This document shows, piece after piece, positions 16,372-24,536 of a DNA stretch of 64,000 nucleotides (position 1 is its first letter; each line of letters opens with the position of its first letter). Below the pieces are notes generated by a model. That model did not search any database. It saw nothing but the letters and a program-made list of their open reading frames with translations, and had not been told where the DNA came from. Where the stretch lies: NCBI RefSeq assembly GCF_003797825.1, contig NZ_RKME01000007.1, positions 124,001-188,000 on the forward strand, in the 5' to 3' direction. The DNA comes from Gordonia sp. OPL2 (GTDB taxonomy: Bacteria; Actinomycetota; Actinomycetes; Mycobacteriales; Mycobacteriaceae). The translations under genes were made by a program, and so were the position numbers.

Positions 16372-18080
16372 CCGATCGTGTGGACGCCTTCCTCGACGCC
16401 GTGACTGCGGTGGACCGACCGGAGGTGTGGATTCATCTGTCGGATCGCGATGCGGTCCGCGCCGAGTACGCCTGTGCCTCGGGACCTCTGGCGGGTCTGC
16501 TGCTCGCGGTCAAGAACAACGTCGACGTCGAGGGCTTTCCGACGACCGCTGCGTGCCCCGGATTCTCCACCACACCCGCATCCAGTGACGCGGTGGCCGT
16601 TGCCCGGTTGCGCGCAGCGGGGGCAACGGCGGTCGGCACGACGAATCTCGATCAGTTCGCCACCGGGTTGGTCGGGCAGCGCAGTCCGTACGGCGGCGTC
16701 CGCGATGCCCGACGACCCGAGTTCGTCTCGGGTGGTTCGAGTTCGGGGTCAGCGGTAGCAGTCGCGCTCGGGCTCGCCGATATCGCAATAGGCACCGACA
16801 CCGCCGGTTCGGGTCGGGTGCCGGCGGCGTTTCAGGGGATCGTCGGCATCAAGCCGACGTTGGGTGTCGTATCCACGACCGGTGTGCTGCCCGCGTGCCG
16901 TTCATGGGACGCGGTCACCATCATGGCCCGCGACATCGACACCGCCAACGTCGCCATGTCGGCGATGGCCGGCGGTCAGGGCACCCGGCTAATTCCCTCG
17001 GACATCCCGCTCGCGGCGCCCACGAACGCCTGTGTCGCGATTCCGGATTCTCTCGTCGACATGGCCCCCGGAGGTGCCGCGGCATTCCAGCGGAGCGTCG
17101 ACAGCCTGCGCCGAAGTGGGGTGGAGATACGGCCGATTCCGTTCGCGACCTTCCTCGAGTCCGCACAGCTGCTGTACGACGGGGCGCTGGTCGCCGAGCG
17201 CCACGCGTCGGTCGGCACTTTCGTCGACGACCATCCGGACGAGGTGGATCCAGTGGTGGGTCAGATCATCACCCGGGCGGGCAGCATCAGCGCGTCGCAC
17301 ATGGTGAACGATCTCGCCCGACTCGAGGAGCTGCGCGCGGAGAGCATGGCGCTGCTCGCCGACTGCGACGCGCTTCTCGTACCCACCGCGCCGGGTCAGC
17401 CGTCGGCGGCCGAGGTCGCAGACGATCCGGTCGGCCTCAACGCGTGGCTCGGTACGTACACCAACTTCACCAATCTGTTCGACCTGTGTGGGGTGGCGGT
17501 GCCCGCCGGCACCGTCGGCGACGGACAGTTCGGCGTCACCGTGCTGGCCCCGGCGTTCCACGATGCGGTGGCCCTGGACCTTGCCCGACGTGTGAATGAG
17601 ACTCCGGTGCCGGTCGCGGCGCCGGGCTGCGCGTCGCCCTCGGCCGCGGGCGCACCATGGATCGAAGCAGCCGGTGCGCCGACCAAGGACCTGTTCGTCG
17701 TGGGTGCTCATCTGCCCGGTCAGCCGTTGGAGCACGAGCTGAGGAGTCGCGGGGCCCGATTCGTCGGACCTGCGCGGACCGCACCGGGATATCGCCTCTT
17801 CGCGCTGGATACGACACCGCCGAAACCTGGTCTGGTCGCCACACCGGGTACCGACAGCGTGATCGACGGTGGGGTGTGGCGCCTATCGCCCACTGCGCTC
17901 GCATCCTTCCTGGGCGAGCTGCTCGAGCCGATGAGCTTGGGATCGGTGGAACTGTCCGACGGACGACGTGTGGTCGGCTTCTCGTGCAGTCCGTCGGCGC
18001 TCGACGGCGCGGAGGAGATCACCGAGTTCGGCGGATGGGTGCGGTACCTCGAGCAGGCTCGCGCGGTGACTGCCCGATGA
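16368..18080 (+). CDS. atzF: Allophanate hydrolase (AtzF-like)
   Basis: The 570-residue protein has both parts of the allophanate hydrolase family. An N-terminal amidase-signature domain carries Lys49 (LAVKNNVDV), cis-Ser124 (VSGGSSSGSAV) and Ser148 (TDTAGSGRVPA). A C-terminal domain after about residue 430 contains LFVVGAHLPGQPL, APGYRLFAL and VIDGGVWRL. It hydrolyses allophanate to ammonia and CO2, finishing biuret or urea-derived nitrogen release. ATG 16368 overlaps the preceding gene as ATGA. No urea carboxylase gene is nearby, so allophanate must come from biuret or a similar compound here. Confidence 0.88.
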   Translation: MTDRVDAFLDAVTAVDRPEVWIHLSDRDAVRAEYACASGPLAGLLLAVKNNVDVEGFPTTAACPGFSTTPASSDAVAVARLRAAGATAVGTTNLDQFATGLVGQRSPYGGVRDARRPEFVSGGSSSGSAVAVALGLADIAIGTDTAGSGRVPAAFQGIVGIKPTLGVVSTTGVLPACRSWDAVTIMARDIDTANVAMSAMAGGQGTRLIPSDIPLAAPTNACVAIPDSLVDMAPGGAAAFQRSVDSLRRSGVEIRPIPFATFLESAQLLYDGALVAERHASVGTFVDDHPDEVDPVVGQIITRAGSISASHMVNDLARLEELRAESMALLADCDALLVPTAPGQPSAAEVADDPVGLNAWLGTYTNFTNLFDLCGVAVPAGTVGDGQFGVTVLAPAFHDAVALDLARRVNETPVPVAAPGCASPSAAGAPWIEAAGAPTKDLFVVGAHLPGQPLEHELRSRGARFVGPARTAPGYRLFALDTTPPKPGLVATPGTDSVIDGGVWRLSPTALASFLGELLEPMSLGSVELSDGRRVVGFSCSPSALDGAEEITEFGGWVRYLEQARAVTAR

Positions 18081-18158
18081 AGTCATCCGCGGTTCGCCTC
18101 CCAGCGCATAGCATCAGTCCGAAGGCGTAGCTCGATCACCGATCCGAGGAGAAATGCC

Positions 18159-18971
18159 ATGTTCCGACGTCTGAGCCGCATGCTGGCGACGCTCACTGTT
18201 GCTCTCTGCGCCATCGGCATCACGCTCACGTGTGCGGTGCCGACCGCGCAGGCGGCGCCGCGGCCGACGATCGTGCTGGTGCATGGCGCGTTCGCCGACA
18301 AGACGAGCTGGGACGGTGTCGCCTCGATACTGCGGCGAGAGGGTTATCGCGTTGTGGCCGTGGACAATCCGTTGCGCGGCCCGGCACATGATGCCGCGGT
18401 GGTCGACCGCACCGTCCGCTCACTGCCCGGTCCGGTCGTCCTCGTCGGGCACTCCTACGGTGGCGCCGTCATCACCAACATCCACGACCCGAAGGTCACG
18501 CGCCTCGTGTACGTCGCCGCGTTCGCGCCCGGTGCCGGCGAGCCGATCGCGTCGGCGATCAACCCGCTGCAATACCCGGGTAGCCAGCTGCTGCCGCCCG
18601 CCTTGCAACTCAAGGTCGTGCGTGACGCCACGGGTGTCGGCGGATACAACCTCGACGCATACATCGAGGCGTCGGCGTTCCCGAAGATCTTCGCCCAAGA
18701 TGTCAGCCCCACCACGATCAAGACGATGCTCGCTCATCAGAAGTCGTTCGCGGCCTCGGCCAACCTCGAACTCAGCGGGCGGCCGTCGTGGGCGACGACG
18801 ACTCCGAGCTGGTACGTGGTGTCGGGGAACGACCGGGTGATTCCGCCCGCCGCCCAGCGCGACGCGGCCAAGCGGATACGTGCCCGTACGACGGAGATCG
18901 CGTCGTCGCACGCGTCGCTGGTCTCGCATCCGGCGGCCGTGGCGGGAGTGATCCGGCAGGCGGCTGGGTGA
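18159..18971 (+). CDS. Secreted alpha/beta hydrolase
   Basis: The 270-residue protein starts with a clear signal peptide (MFRRLSR, hydrophobic core LATLTVALCAIGITLTC, cleavage near AQA-A). The mature part has the oxyanion-region LVHGAFADKTSW, nucleophile elbow VLVGHSYGGAV, a late Asp in YVVSGNDRVIPP and catalytic His in SSHASLVSHP. It resembles the AB-hydrolase_6 esterase/salicylate-esterase-like group. GAGGAG lies 7 bases before the ATG. It is separated from the allophanate hydrolase gene by 78 bases and is probably its own unit, acting outside the membrane on an unknown ester or amide. Confidence 0.8.
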   Translation: MFRRLSRMLATLTVALCAIGITLTCAVPTAQAAPRPTIVLVHGAFADKTSWDGVASILRREGYRVVAVDNPLRGPAHDAAVVDRTVRSLPGPVVLVGHSYGGAVITNIHDPKVTRLVYVAAFAPGAGEPIASAINPLQYPGSQLLPPALQLKVVRDATGVGGYNLDAYIEASAFPKIFAQDVSPTTIKTMLAHQKSFAASANLELSGRPSWATTTPSWYVVSGNDRVIPPAAQRDAAKRIRARTTEIASSHASLVSHPAAVAGVIRQAAG

Positions 18972-19086
18972 TGCCGCGCTCACTGATTGCAGCGCCCTGA
19001 GCAGCCGATACTCGTGAACTGCTGACCCTGTCGCGGCTGACGTGCCACCATCCGAGATGGTGCACCGCGGCATCGAGGGGGTTCTC

Positions 19087-20532
19087 ATGGTCGGTCGCGT
19101 TGGTCGCCGGGTGGCTCCCGGCCGTGGCTTTCTGGCGGCACTCGTCGTGTCGCTGCTCGTTGCTGTCGGCATGGTCGTCGGCCTGTCCCCGGGTGAGAGC
19201 CACGCCGCCCCGGTAGATCCTCGGCAACAGCGGCACTGTGCCGAACCGTCGGGCTCCGGCGACCCGCAGACGGCTGCTCCGTCGGCGGTCGGGCTGAACA
19301 AGTAGCGCCTCGACGACGCCATCGCGTTCGCCGCGTCGCGCATGCGCACCCACATCCAGGTGTTCCGCAACAACTGCCTCGTCGGGACCGGGCCGCTCAA
19401 CTCGCTGACCGAGAACACTCCGTGGAATCTGTTCAGCTCCACCAAGAGCGTCGTCTCCATGCTCGCGGGAATCGCGTACACACAGGGCAAGCTCGACCTA
19501 GGCACCTCGATCGCGCGCTACCTCCCCGCCGGTGAGGTCGACAAAGCCCATGCCGCGATCACGGTGCGCGATCTGCTCACGCAGACATCGGGACTGCGGC
19601 AGTCCATCATCAGCGAGGCGCTGACCGCCGGCCTCGACGTCGACCCCAACATCGGCAAGGAAGCGCTTGCGCTGCCTGTCGAACATCGCCCGGGTACGTT
19701 CTTCGAGTACACCCAGCACGGCCCCGACCTGCTGGCCTACGTGGTGCAGCACGCGGTCGGTGAGGATCTGCAGGCATTCGCGCAGCGGAACCTGTTCGGC
19801 CCGTTGGGCATCAAGAAGAGCGACTACTTCTGGACCCGCGACCGCAGCGGCAACACCTATGGCTACGCCTTCCTGTTCATGCCACCCGCCGACTACTCCC
19901 GGCTGGGACTACTCATGCTGAACGACGGCGTGTGGCACGGCAAGCGCATCATCGACTCTGGGTACATCCGACAGCTGCGCAGTCCGTCGCAGGCCAATCG
20001 ATGCTACGGATACCTGTTCTGGGTCAACAGCTCTCCGTGTGTGGGTCCCTCGTTCCCATCGCGGCAGACCTCGAACCTCGCGCCTCTGGAAGGCCTGCCG
20101 TCCGATGCCTACGCGATGGTGGGCTTTCTCCAGCAGAACAATTTCATCGTGCCGAGCCTCGGCCTGCTGGTGAGCTGGAACGGTTTCCTCGGCGACGTAT
20201 CCCCCGACCCGGGCACCATCTTGAGCGCCAGCCTCAACAGCGAGCTGTACCGCAACTTCTTCCGACGACTCGCCGCGGCGTTCCAAGCGCCGCGTCTCCC
20301 CGATCCCGGGCCGTACCGGCCGACGATGAACCTCAACTTCGATCCCGTCCAGTTCGCCGACCCGAACGTGGCGCTGGGTGCGCTCGGCGTCGGACCGTTT
20401 GCGCCGAAGGACTGCACGGTGATTGCGTGTGGCTCGCGGCCGCTGCGGGCACCGCTGCAGGGCAATCCGGGTTGCTTTGCGGTGACGTGTGTTCCGGGGC
20501 TGCCGGGTTCGCCAGGCAGGAGGAGCGGGTGA
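19087..20532 (+). pseudogene. Secreted beta-lactamase-like serine hydrolase interrupted by an amber codon
   Basis: A single frame runs from ATG 19087 (signal peptide GFLAALVVSLLVAVGMVVGL, cleavage near SHA-A) to the stop at 20532 but contains TAG at 19303-19305, codon 73, in GLNK-stop-RLDDAIAFAASR. Downstream is an intact class C beta-lactamase/esterase-type domain: SxxK motif in NLFSSTKSVV, then LLTQTSGL, a FFEYTQHGPDLL segment with Tyr, and LGLLMLNDG. Everything except that codon looks healthy. A shortened product from ATG 19342 would lack the signal peptide and first strand. Recent nonsense mutation, sequencing error or suppression are all possible. Confidence 0.7.
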
Positions 20533-20634
20533 GGCCATTGGCACTCGCCGACGTCGCCCGCGAAACCTACTCTGCACCAACTGAATTGGCGCACTTCACG
20601 CCCGACAGCCTCAGACGGATCCTATAGTCGGACC

Positions 20635-21534
20635 ATGAGCGCATCCAAGATCCGCACCGTGGTGTCCGACATGACCTTCACCGAATGTCCGCGGTGGCAC
20701 GACGGTCGTCTCTGGTTCGTCGACTTCTACACCCACACCGTGAACTCGGTGAACGAGGACGGTTCCGACCTGCGGACCGAACTCGAGGTGCCGGCGCAGC
20801 CGTCGGGTCTCGGTTGGCTGCCCGACGGCCGCCTGCTGGTGGTGTCGATGAAGGATCGGACGATTCTGCGGGTCGAGGCGGATGGATCGGTCGAGGTGCA
20901 CGCGGATGTGAGTGAGCACGTCACCGGACATCCCAACGACATGGTGGTCGACGATCAGGGGCGCGCCTGGTTGGGCAACTTCGGCTTCGATCTGATGGCC
21001 GGCGCCGATCTCGATGTCGCAGATCTGCTGCGGATCGACCCCGACGGTACCGTCACGCCGGTCGCCTCTGGTTTGCACTTCCCGAATGGCAGTGTGGTCA
21101 CGCCCGATGGTTCGACGCTGCTGGTCGACGAGACGTTCGGCAATCGGGTCAGTGCATTCACGATCAATCCGGACGGCACCCTGGGCGAGCGTCGGGACTG
21201 GGCCCGCTTCGGCGACCCTCCGACGACCCGAGTGCTGGCGGAGGCCCTGCCTCAGGCGGTCGTCGCACCCGATGGATGCGGACTCGATGCCGACGGTTGC
21301 CTCTGGGTCGCCGACGCCGTGGGTGGCCGCGTGATCCGGGTTCGCGAGGGCGGTGAGATCGTCGACCAGATTTCTCTGGACACCGGGGTCTTTGCCTGCA
21401 TGCTCGGCGGCCACGCCGGCACCACGCTGTTCATGTGCTGCGCACCGGATTTCGATGAACATGCGCGTTCTGCGGCGCGGGAGGCGACGATCCGAGCTGT
21501 CGACGTTGGGGTTGGTCACGCGGGCACTCCGTGA
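20635..21534 (+). CDS. SMP-30/gluconolactonase/LRE-family protein
   Basis: This 299-residue six-bladed beta-propeller has family features: TECPRWHDGRLWFVDF with the metal-binding Glu in blade 1, GHPNDMVVDDQGRAWLGNFG with the Asn-Asp metal and substrate residues, FPNGSVVTPDGSTLLVDET, and DGCGLDADGCLWVADA with a further metal Asp. Members hydrolyse sugar lactones or related lactones using a divalent metal. No signal peptide is present. A damaged copy of part of blades 4-5 of this gene lies at about 27882-28098 in the same orientation. Confidence 0.85.
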   Translation: MSASKIRTVVSDMTFTECPRWHDGRLWFVDFYTHTVNSVNEDGSDLRTELEVPAQPSGLGWLPDGRLLVVSMKDRTILRVEADGSVEVHADVSEHVTGHPNDMVVDDQGRAWLGNFGFDLMAGADLDVADLLRIDPDGTVTPVASGLHFPNGSVVTPDGSTLLVDETFGNRVSAFTINPDGTLGERRDWARFGDPPTTRVLAEALPQAVVAPDGCGLDADGCLWVADAVGGRVIRVREGGEIVDQISLDTGVFACMLGGHAGTTLFMCCAPDFDEHARSAAREATIRAVDVGVGHAGTP

Positions 21535-21701
21535 CCGGAGCTCGCAGCTGCGAGAGCCAAGGTGCGTGAACAGAGATGCCTGTCGCCCCACTACGTGCAC
21601 GACTTTCAACTGAATGAACGACACCCTAACGGTGTTTCGGCGTCGTACCAGCGTGGGACACTCGCGAAGTTCGAATCGTTCCTCCCTCAGGAGTAAGAAT
21701 C

Positions 21702-22097
21702 GTGAGTGTCATCAAACGTTGGATCGCCAGCATTGCCATTGCCGCCGCCGCGACCGTGAGCGGGACCGGGATCGCGCAGGCCGTCTCCCCGCTCGAGCTC
21801 AATGGTTCAGTCACCGACGCGAGCAGTGACACCGAAGTCGCCGAGTACGCATACCGCGATCTCACGATGAACAGGCTCTCTCACGACCAGGCCATCGAGT
21901 ACGCCGCCGGCTACAAGACCGCAGTCCAGGCGACACGAACACTGAACATTCGCCTCGGTCGGTACTGCGCAGCGGCGCGACTGATCAGCAACGCATTGTC
22001 CGATCAGAGGTACAACAGCGCGACGATCCAGAACTTCTACTATCAGTCGGGTTGCATGGGGTCACCCCGCGTCACACATCAAGGACCGAAGTCATGA
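21702..22097 (+). CDS. Small secreted protein of unknown function
   Basis: The 131-residue protein has a signal peptide (MSVIKRWIASIAIAAAATVSG, cleavage near AQA-V). The mature 105 residues contain two Cys (RYCAAARL and SGCMGS) that may form a disulfide, and Tyr-rich helical stretches (EYAYRDLTMNRLSHDQAIEYAAGYKTA split in two helices). Start GTG 21702 has AGGAG about 10 bases upstream. It overlaps the next secreted-protein gene as ATGA, so the two are co-translated and may act together. No family recognised. Confidence 0.7.
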   Translation: MSVIKRWIASIAIAAAATVSGTGIAQAVSPLELNGSVTDASSDTEVAEYAYRDLTMNRLSHDQAIEYAAGYKTAVQATRTLNIRLGRYCAAARLISNALSDQRYNSATIQNFYYQSGCMGSPRVTHQGPKS

Positions 22098-22411
22098 GAT
22101 CTGCAGTACTCGCATTCGCCGCCGTCGCCATGCTGGGCGCGCTCGGCGCCGGCCCCGCCTACGCGGCGCCATCGTCAGTCCAGCGCGACGGCGGCCCCTG
22201 TTACGCGCATGAGATCGGGACGGACTCCGCCGACGGAACGATGTACTGCTCGGGCCTGAACGGGATATGGGAACCCAAAGCAATCCACCGTGCGCCCAAG
22301 GTGAAGCTCGGCGCACCATGTCCGCAGCTCGGGGCGCGAGCCATCGTGTTCCAGACAGACGGCCGGGCTACGTGCCGTCAGACGTCGGACGGACTCCGCT
22401 GGCAGTGGTAG
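22094..22411 (+). CDS. Small secreted Cys-rich protein of unknown function
   Basis: The 105-residue protein starts at ATG 22094 inside the previous stop (ATGA), with AAGGA upstream. The signal peptide is MRSAVLAFAAVAMLGALG with cleavage near AYA-A. The mature part has four Cys (GGPCYAH, MYCSGLNG, GAPCPQLG, ATCRQTS) and Trp residues, the pattern of a short disulfide-stabilised module. The C-terminal unit (GAPCPQLGARA to TCRQTSDGLRW) resembles small repeats found in actinobacterial secreted proteins. It abuts the convergent gene with no gap. Confidence 0.7.
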   Translation: MRSAVLAFAAVAMLGALGAGPAYAAPSSVQRDGGPCYAHEIGTDSADGTMYCSGLNGIWEPKAIHRAPKVKLGAPCPQLGARAIVFQTDGRATCRQTSDGLRWQW

Positions 22412-22969
22412 TCACAGCCGTACGCAGACCACTCCGGGACGTCGGCCGATTCGCTCGAGCAGCTCACGTTCGAAGTGCGGCGCCAGAGGCCAGCTGTTGA
22501 CGAACGAGAGTGACGCGTAGTTCGCGTAGCCCGCGAACTTATGTGGCCAGTTGCCGAGGAGATCGGCTTGACCGCAACTCGCGCAATTGACCTCAGGTTC
22601 GACCCGCGACATGTACCACCGCCGCAACGCGTCACCCGCCACATCGATGGCCATCCAGGAACCGCAGACCGGACAGGGCGGTCCTTCAAACCCATCGATG
22701 TTGTGTGAGACCTGCCAGCCGTGTTCCACTCGAACGCCGCCGAACAGCATCTGTTCGCCGCTCGCTCCGATGCTATCGGGGATCGACGCCGCGTCGAAAG
22801 CATCAACGCTACGAGGCCCTTCCCGGTAGGTGCCGTGAAACTCATCAGGGCGCTCGGAGTGCGCAATGATCTCGCGGTCGAGAAGCCACTGCACCTGAGC
22901 ATAGATGAGTTGGGCGGCCTCTCGCTCATCCGCATCGAGAGAGAAGAACTCAATCCAATTGTCGGACAC
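22412..22969 (-). CDS. Hypothetical protein with a zinc-ribbon-like Cys pair set, 185 aa
   Basis: A CPVCG pair and a CASCG pair 40 residues later form a probable zinc ribbon in the second half; the first half is acidic and helical (FSLDADEREAAQLIYAQVQWLLDRE). No nuclease or DNA-binding motif is evident. The gene is convergent and exactly abutting with the secreted-protein gene and divergent from the RelA/SpoT-domain gene. Start GTG 22969 is tentative. I do not recognise a family. Confidence 0.55.
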   Translation of the reverse strand: MSDNWIEFFSLDADEREAAQLIYAQVQWLLDREIIAHSERPDEFHGTYREGPRSVDAFDAASIPDSIGASGEQMLFGGVRVEHGWQVSHNIDGFEGPPCPVCGSWMAIDVAGDALRRWYMSRVEPEVNCASCGQADLLGNWPHKFAGYANYASLSFVNSWPLAPHFERELLERIGRRPGVVCVRL

Positions 22970-23053
22970 AGCAAGAGCGTAGTACGCAGTAGCACTTCGT
23001 CAGTACGCTGCAGTATGGTCGATGCAAAACCTGCGGGGGGGTGCTGATGTCTG

Positions 23054-24160
23054 ATGATTTTTGCGACGCTCGTACAAGAAACGTGGGGCGCGAGGCACGG
23101 CTGTTGGTCCAGCGCTTTGACCACAACTCAGGTCTTCTTGAAGCAGGTGGCCGATGAGGCTATCGGCGTTGGAGACCCTTCGCGTATTGATTGTCGTAGC
23201 AGTCGGATCAAGGATCCGAAGCGGGCGGAAGCGAAGATTCGTCGGAAGTTGCGTGACGAGAGAATCACCGAGCTCCCATGTGATGGGGATTCAATCGAAG
23301 CCACCATCGCCGAAATCGTAGGTGTCAAGGTCCTCTGCAAGAGTACGAGAGACCTCGAGATCTTCAAAGAAGAACTGACTCAGTCAGTCTCAACCTCGGG
23401 TTATCGATTTGCCGAGCCTCCCGACGACTACGTCGCGGCGCCGAAGCCGAGCGGCTATCGCGCGTATCACGCGGTACTGGAAATCCCGAGCACGCTGGCC
23501 ACCAAGACGCATCTCGTACGAGTCGAAGTACAAGTGAAGACCCGCCTCCAAGATTCTTGGAGCGAACTGACCCACGAGGACATGTACAAACCCGGCGAGG
23601 GCTTCAAACCCACGGGGTTCCATCGCAAGGTCGCGAGGACCATGGCCGACCTTTTGAGTACGGTCGATCAGCTGGCGGACGACCTTGCCGCGGAGCTCGA
23701 GACCCAGCAAGACCGAAATACAGAACCAACACCTGAAGAAGCTGCGTCAGCTGACACGACAGTCGTCACAGTGACCAGGTCCACTCCGCGATACGCACTC
23801 GCCATGGATCAGGACGGGCAGCGAGGCTTGATCCCCGCTCGATCCGTGAAGAGTCAGTTGGTCGACTCCGGTGTGATCGACCAGGACGATTTCATCGATG
23901 TCAGCGACCACATTGCTGAAGGAAACCGCCTCCACGTCGAACGCGTCGACAACGAGGACGGGGTCTTCTACTACCCGGTGAGCTTGCCGCCGGACGCAAG
24001 ATCCGCCGGACCCAGCCTCCAGGGCAAGACTTCGGCGGGTGGCCACCACGGACCTGCCGATGGAATAGGTAGATCGAGCCATCGGAGAGCCTTGGTATTC
24101 TCCACATTGGCTCAGGTAGTGCACCAATTCTGTCGCTGTGGCCACCCGGGGGAAGAATGA
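23054..24160 (+). CDS. RelA/SpoT-domain (alarmone synthetase-like) protein with C-terminal extension
   Basis: The nucleotidyltransferase core of RelA/SpoT proteins is readable: SRIKDPKRAEAKIRRKL, EIVGVKVLCKSTRDLEIF, PSGYRAYHAVLEIP and VEVQVKTRLQDSWSELTHE, which contains the conserved E-Q-T signature. No HD hydrolase or TGS domain is present, so this is a small alarmone-synthetase or toxSAS-like protein rather than a housekeeping Rel. After residue about 210 comes a linker and a roughly 75-residue beta-rich part (DGQRGLIPARSV, NRLHVERVDN) that could be an S1/OB-like fold. The N-terminus is uncertain: an ATG frame at 23047 reads family-like RNVGREARLLVQRFDHNSGLL and appears to shift into this frame near 23145. 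The gene ends in an ATGA overlap with the next. Confidence 0.65.
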   Translation: MIFATLVQETWGARHGCWSSALTTTQVFLKQVADEAIGVGDPSRIDCRSSRIKDPKRAEAKIRRKLRDERITELPCDGDSIEATIAEIVGVKVLCKSTRDLEIFKEELTQSVSTSGYRFAEPPDDYVAAPKPSGYRAYHAVLEIPSTLATKTHLVRVEVQVKTRLQDSWSELTHEDMYKPGEGFKPTGFHRKVARTMADLLSTVDQLADDLAAELETQQDRNTEPTPEEAASADTTVVTVTRSTPRYALAMDQDGQRGLIPARSVKSQLVDSGVIDQDDFIDVSDHIAEGNRLHVERVDNEDGVFYYPVSLPPDARSAGPSLQGKTSAGGHHGPADGIGRSSHRRALVFSTLAQVVHQFCRCGHPGEE

Positions 24161-24524
24161 CGAAGTTCAGTATGAGTATCAGTGCCGTCGAGGGCGCCGC
24201 GAGCAAGGTCGACGGCCTCGCAGCCGAGATCCGCAACCTCACGTTGACCACCAAGATGTCGACGCTGGGCACGGCAATACCGGAACCCCCAACTGCTCGT
24301 CGCCAATGAAATCGGTCGCCGACGGCGCGGACGCCACCATCACCAAGTCTGTGTCGAATTGCGGCGGACAGGTTGAGGCGTTCGCCGCGCTGGTCAGGGT
24401 CGCGTCCGGGACCACTGAGCGGACCGACGGCTTCAACGCCTCGCGCTTCACCGGTGCCGGCGAGCTCCCTACGGTCGCGCCGTCCGACCCTGGCAACGTC
24501 AATCGTCCTGCTCCGCCGCGCTGA
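24157..24524 (+). pseudogene. EspC-like type VII secretion target, apparently frameshifted
   Basis: From ATG 24157 (inside the previous stop) the frame reads MTKFSMSISAVEGAASKVDG and stops at 24309. The rest of a typical 100-120-residue EspC/DUF2580-like helical protein continues in another frame from about 24275 to 24524 (SVADGADATITKSVSN, FAALVRVASGTTERTDGF). Together they match the length, position and helix pattern of the intact gene at 59321. The shift could be true inactivation or a sequence error. It would have been the small secreted partner of the next gene. Confidence 0.5.
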
Positions 24525-24536
24525 CAGGTCGGACCG

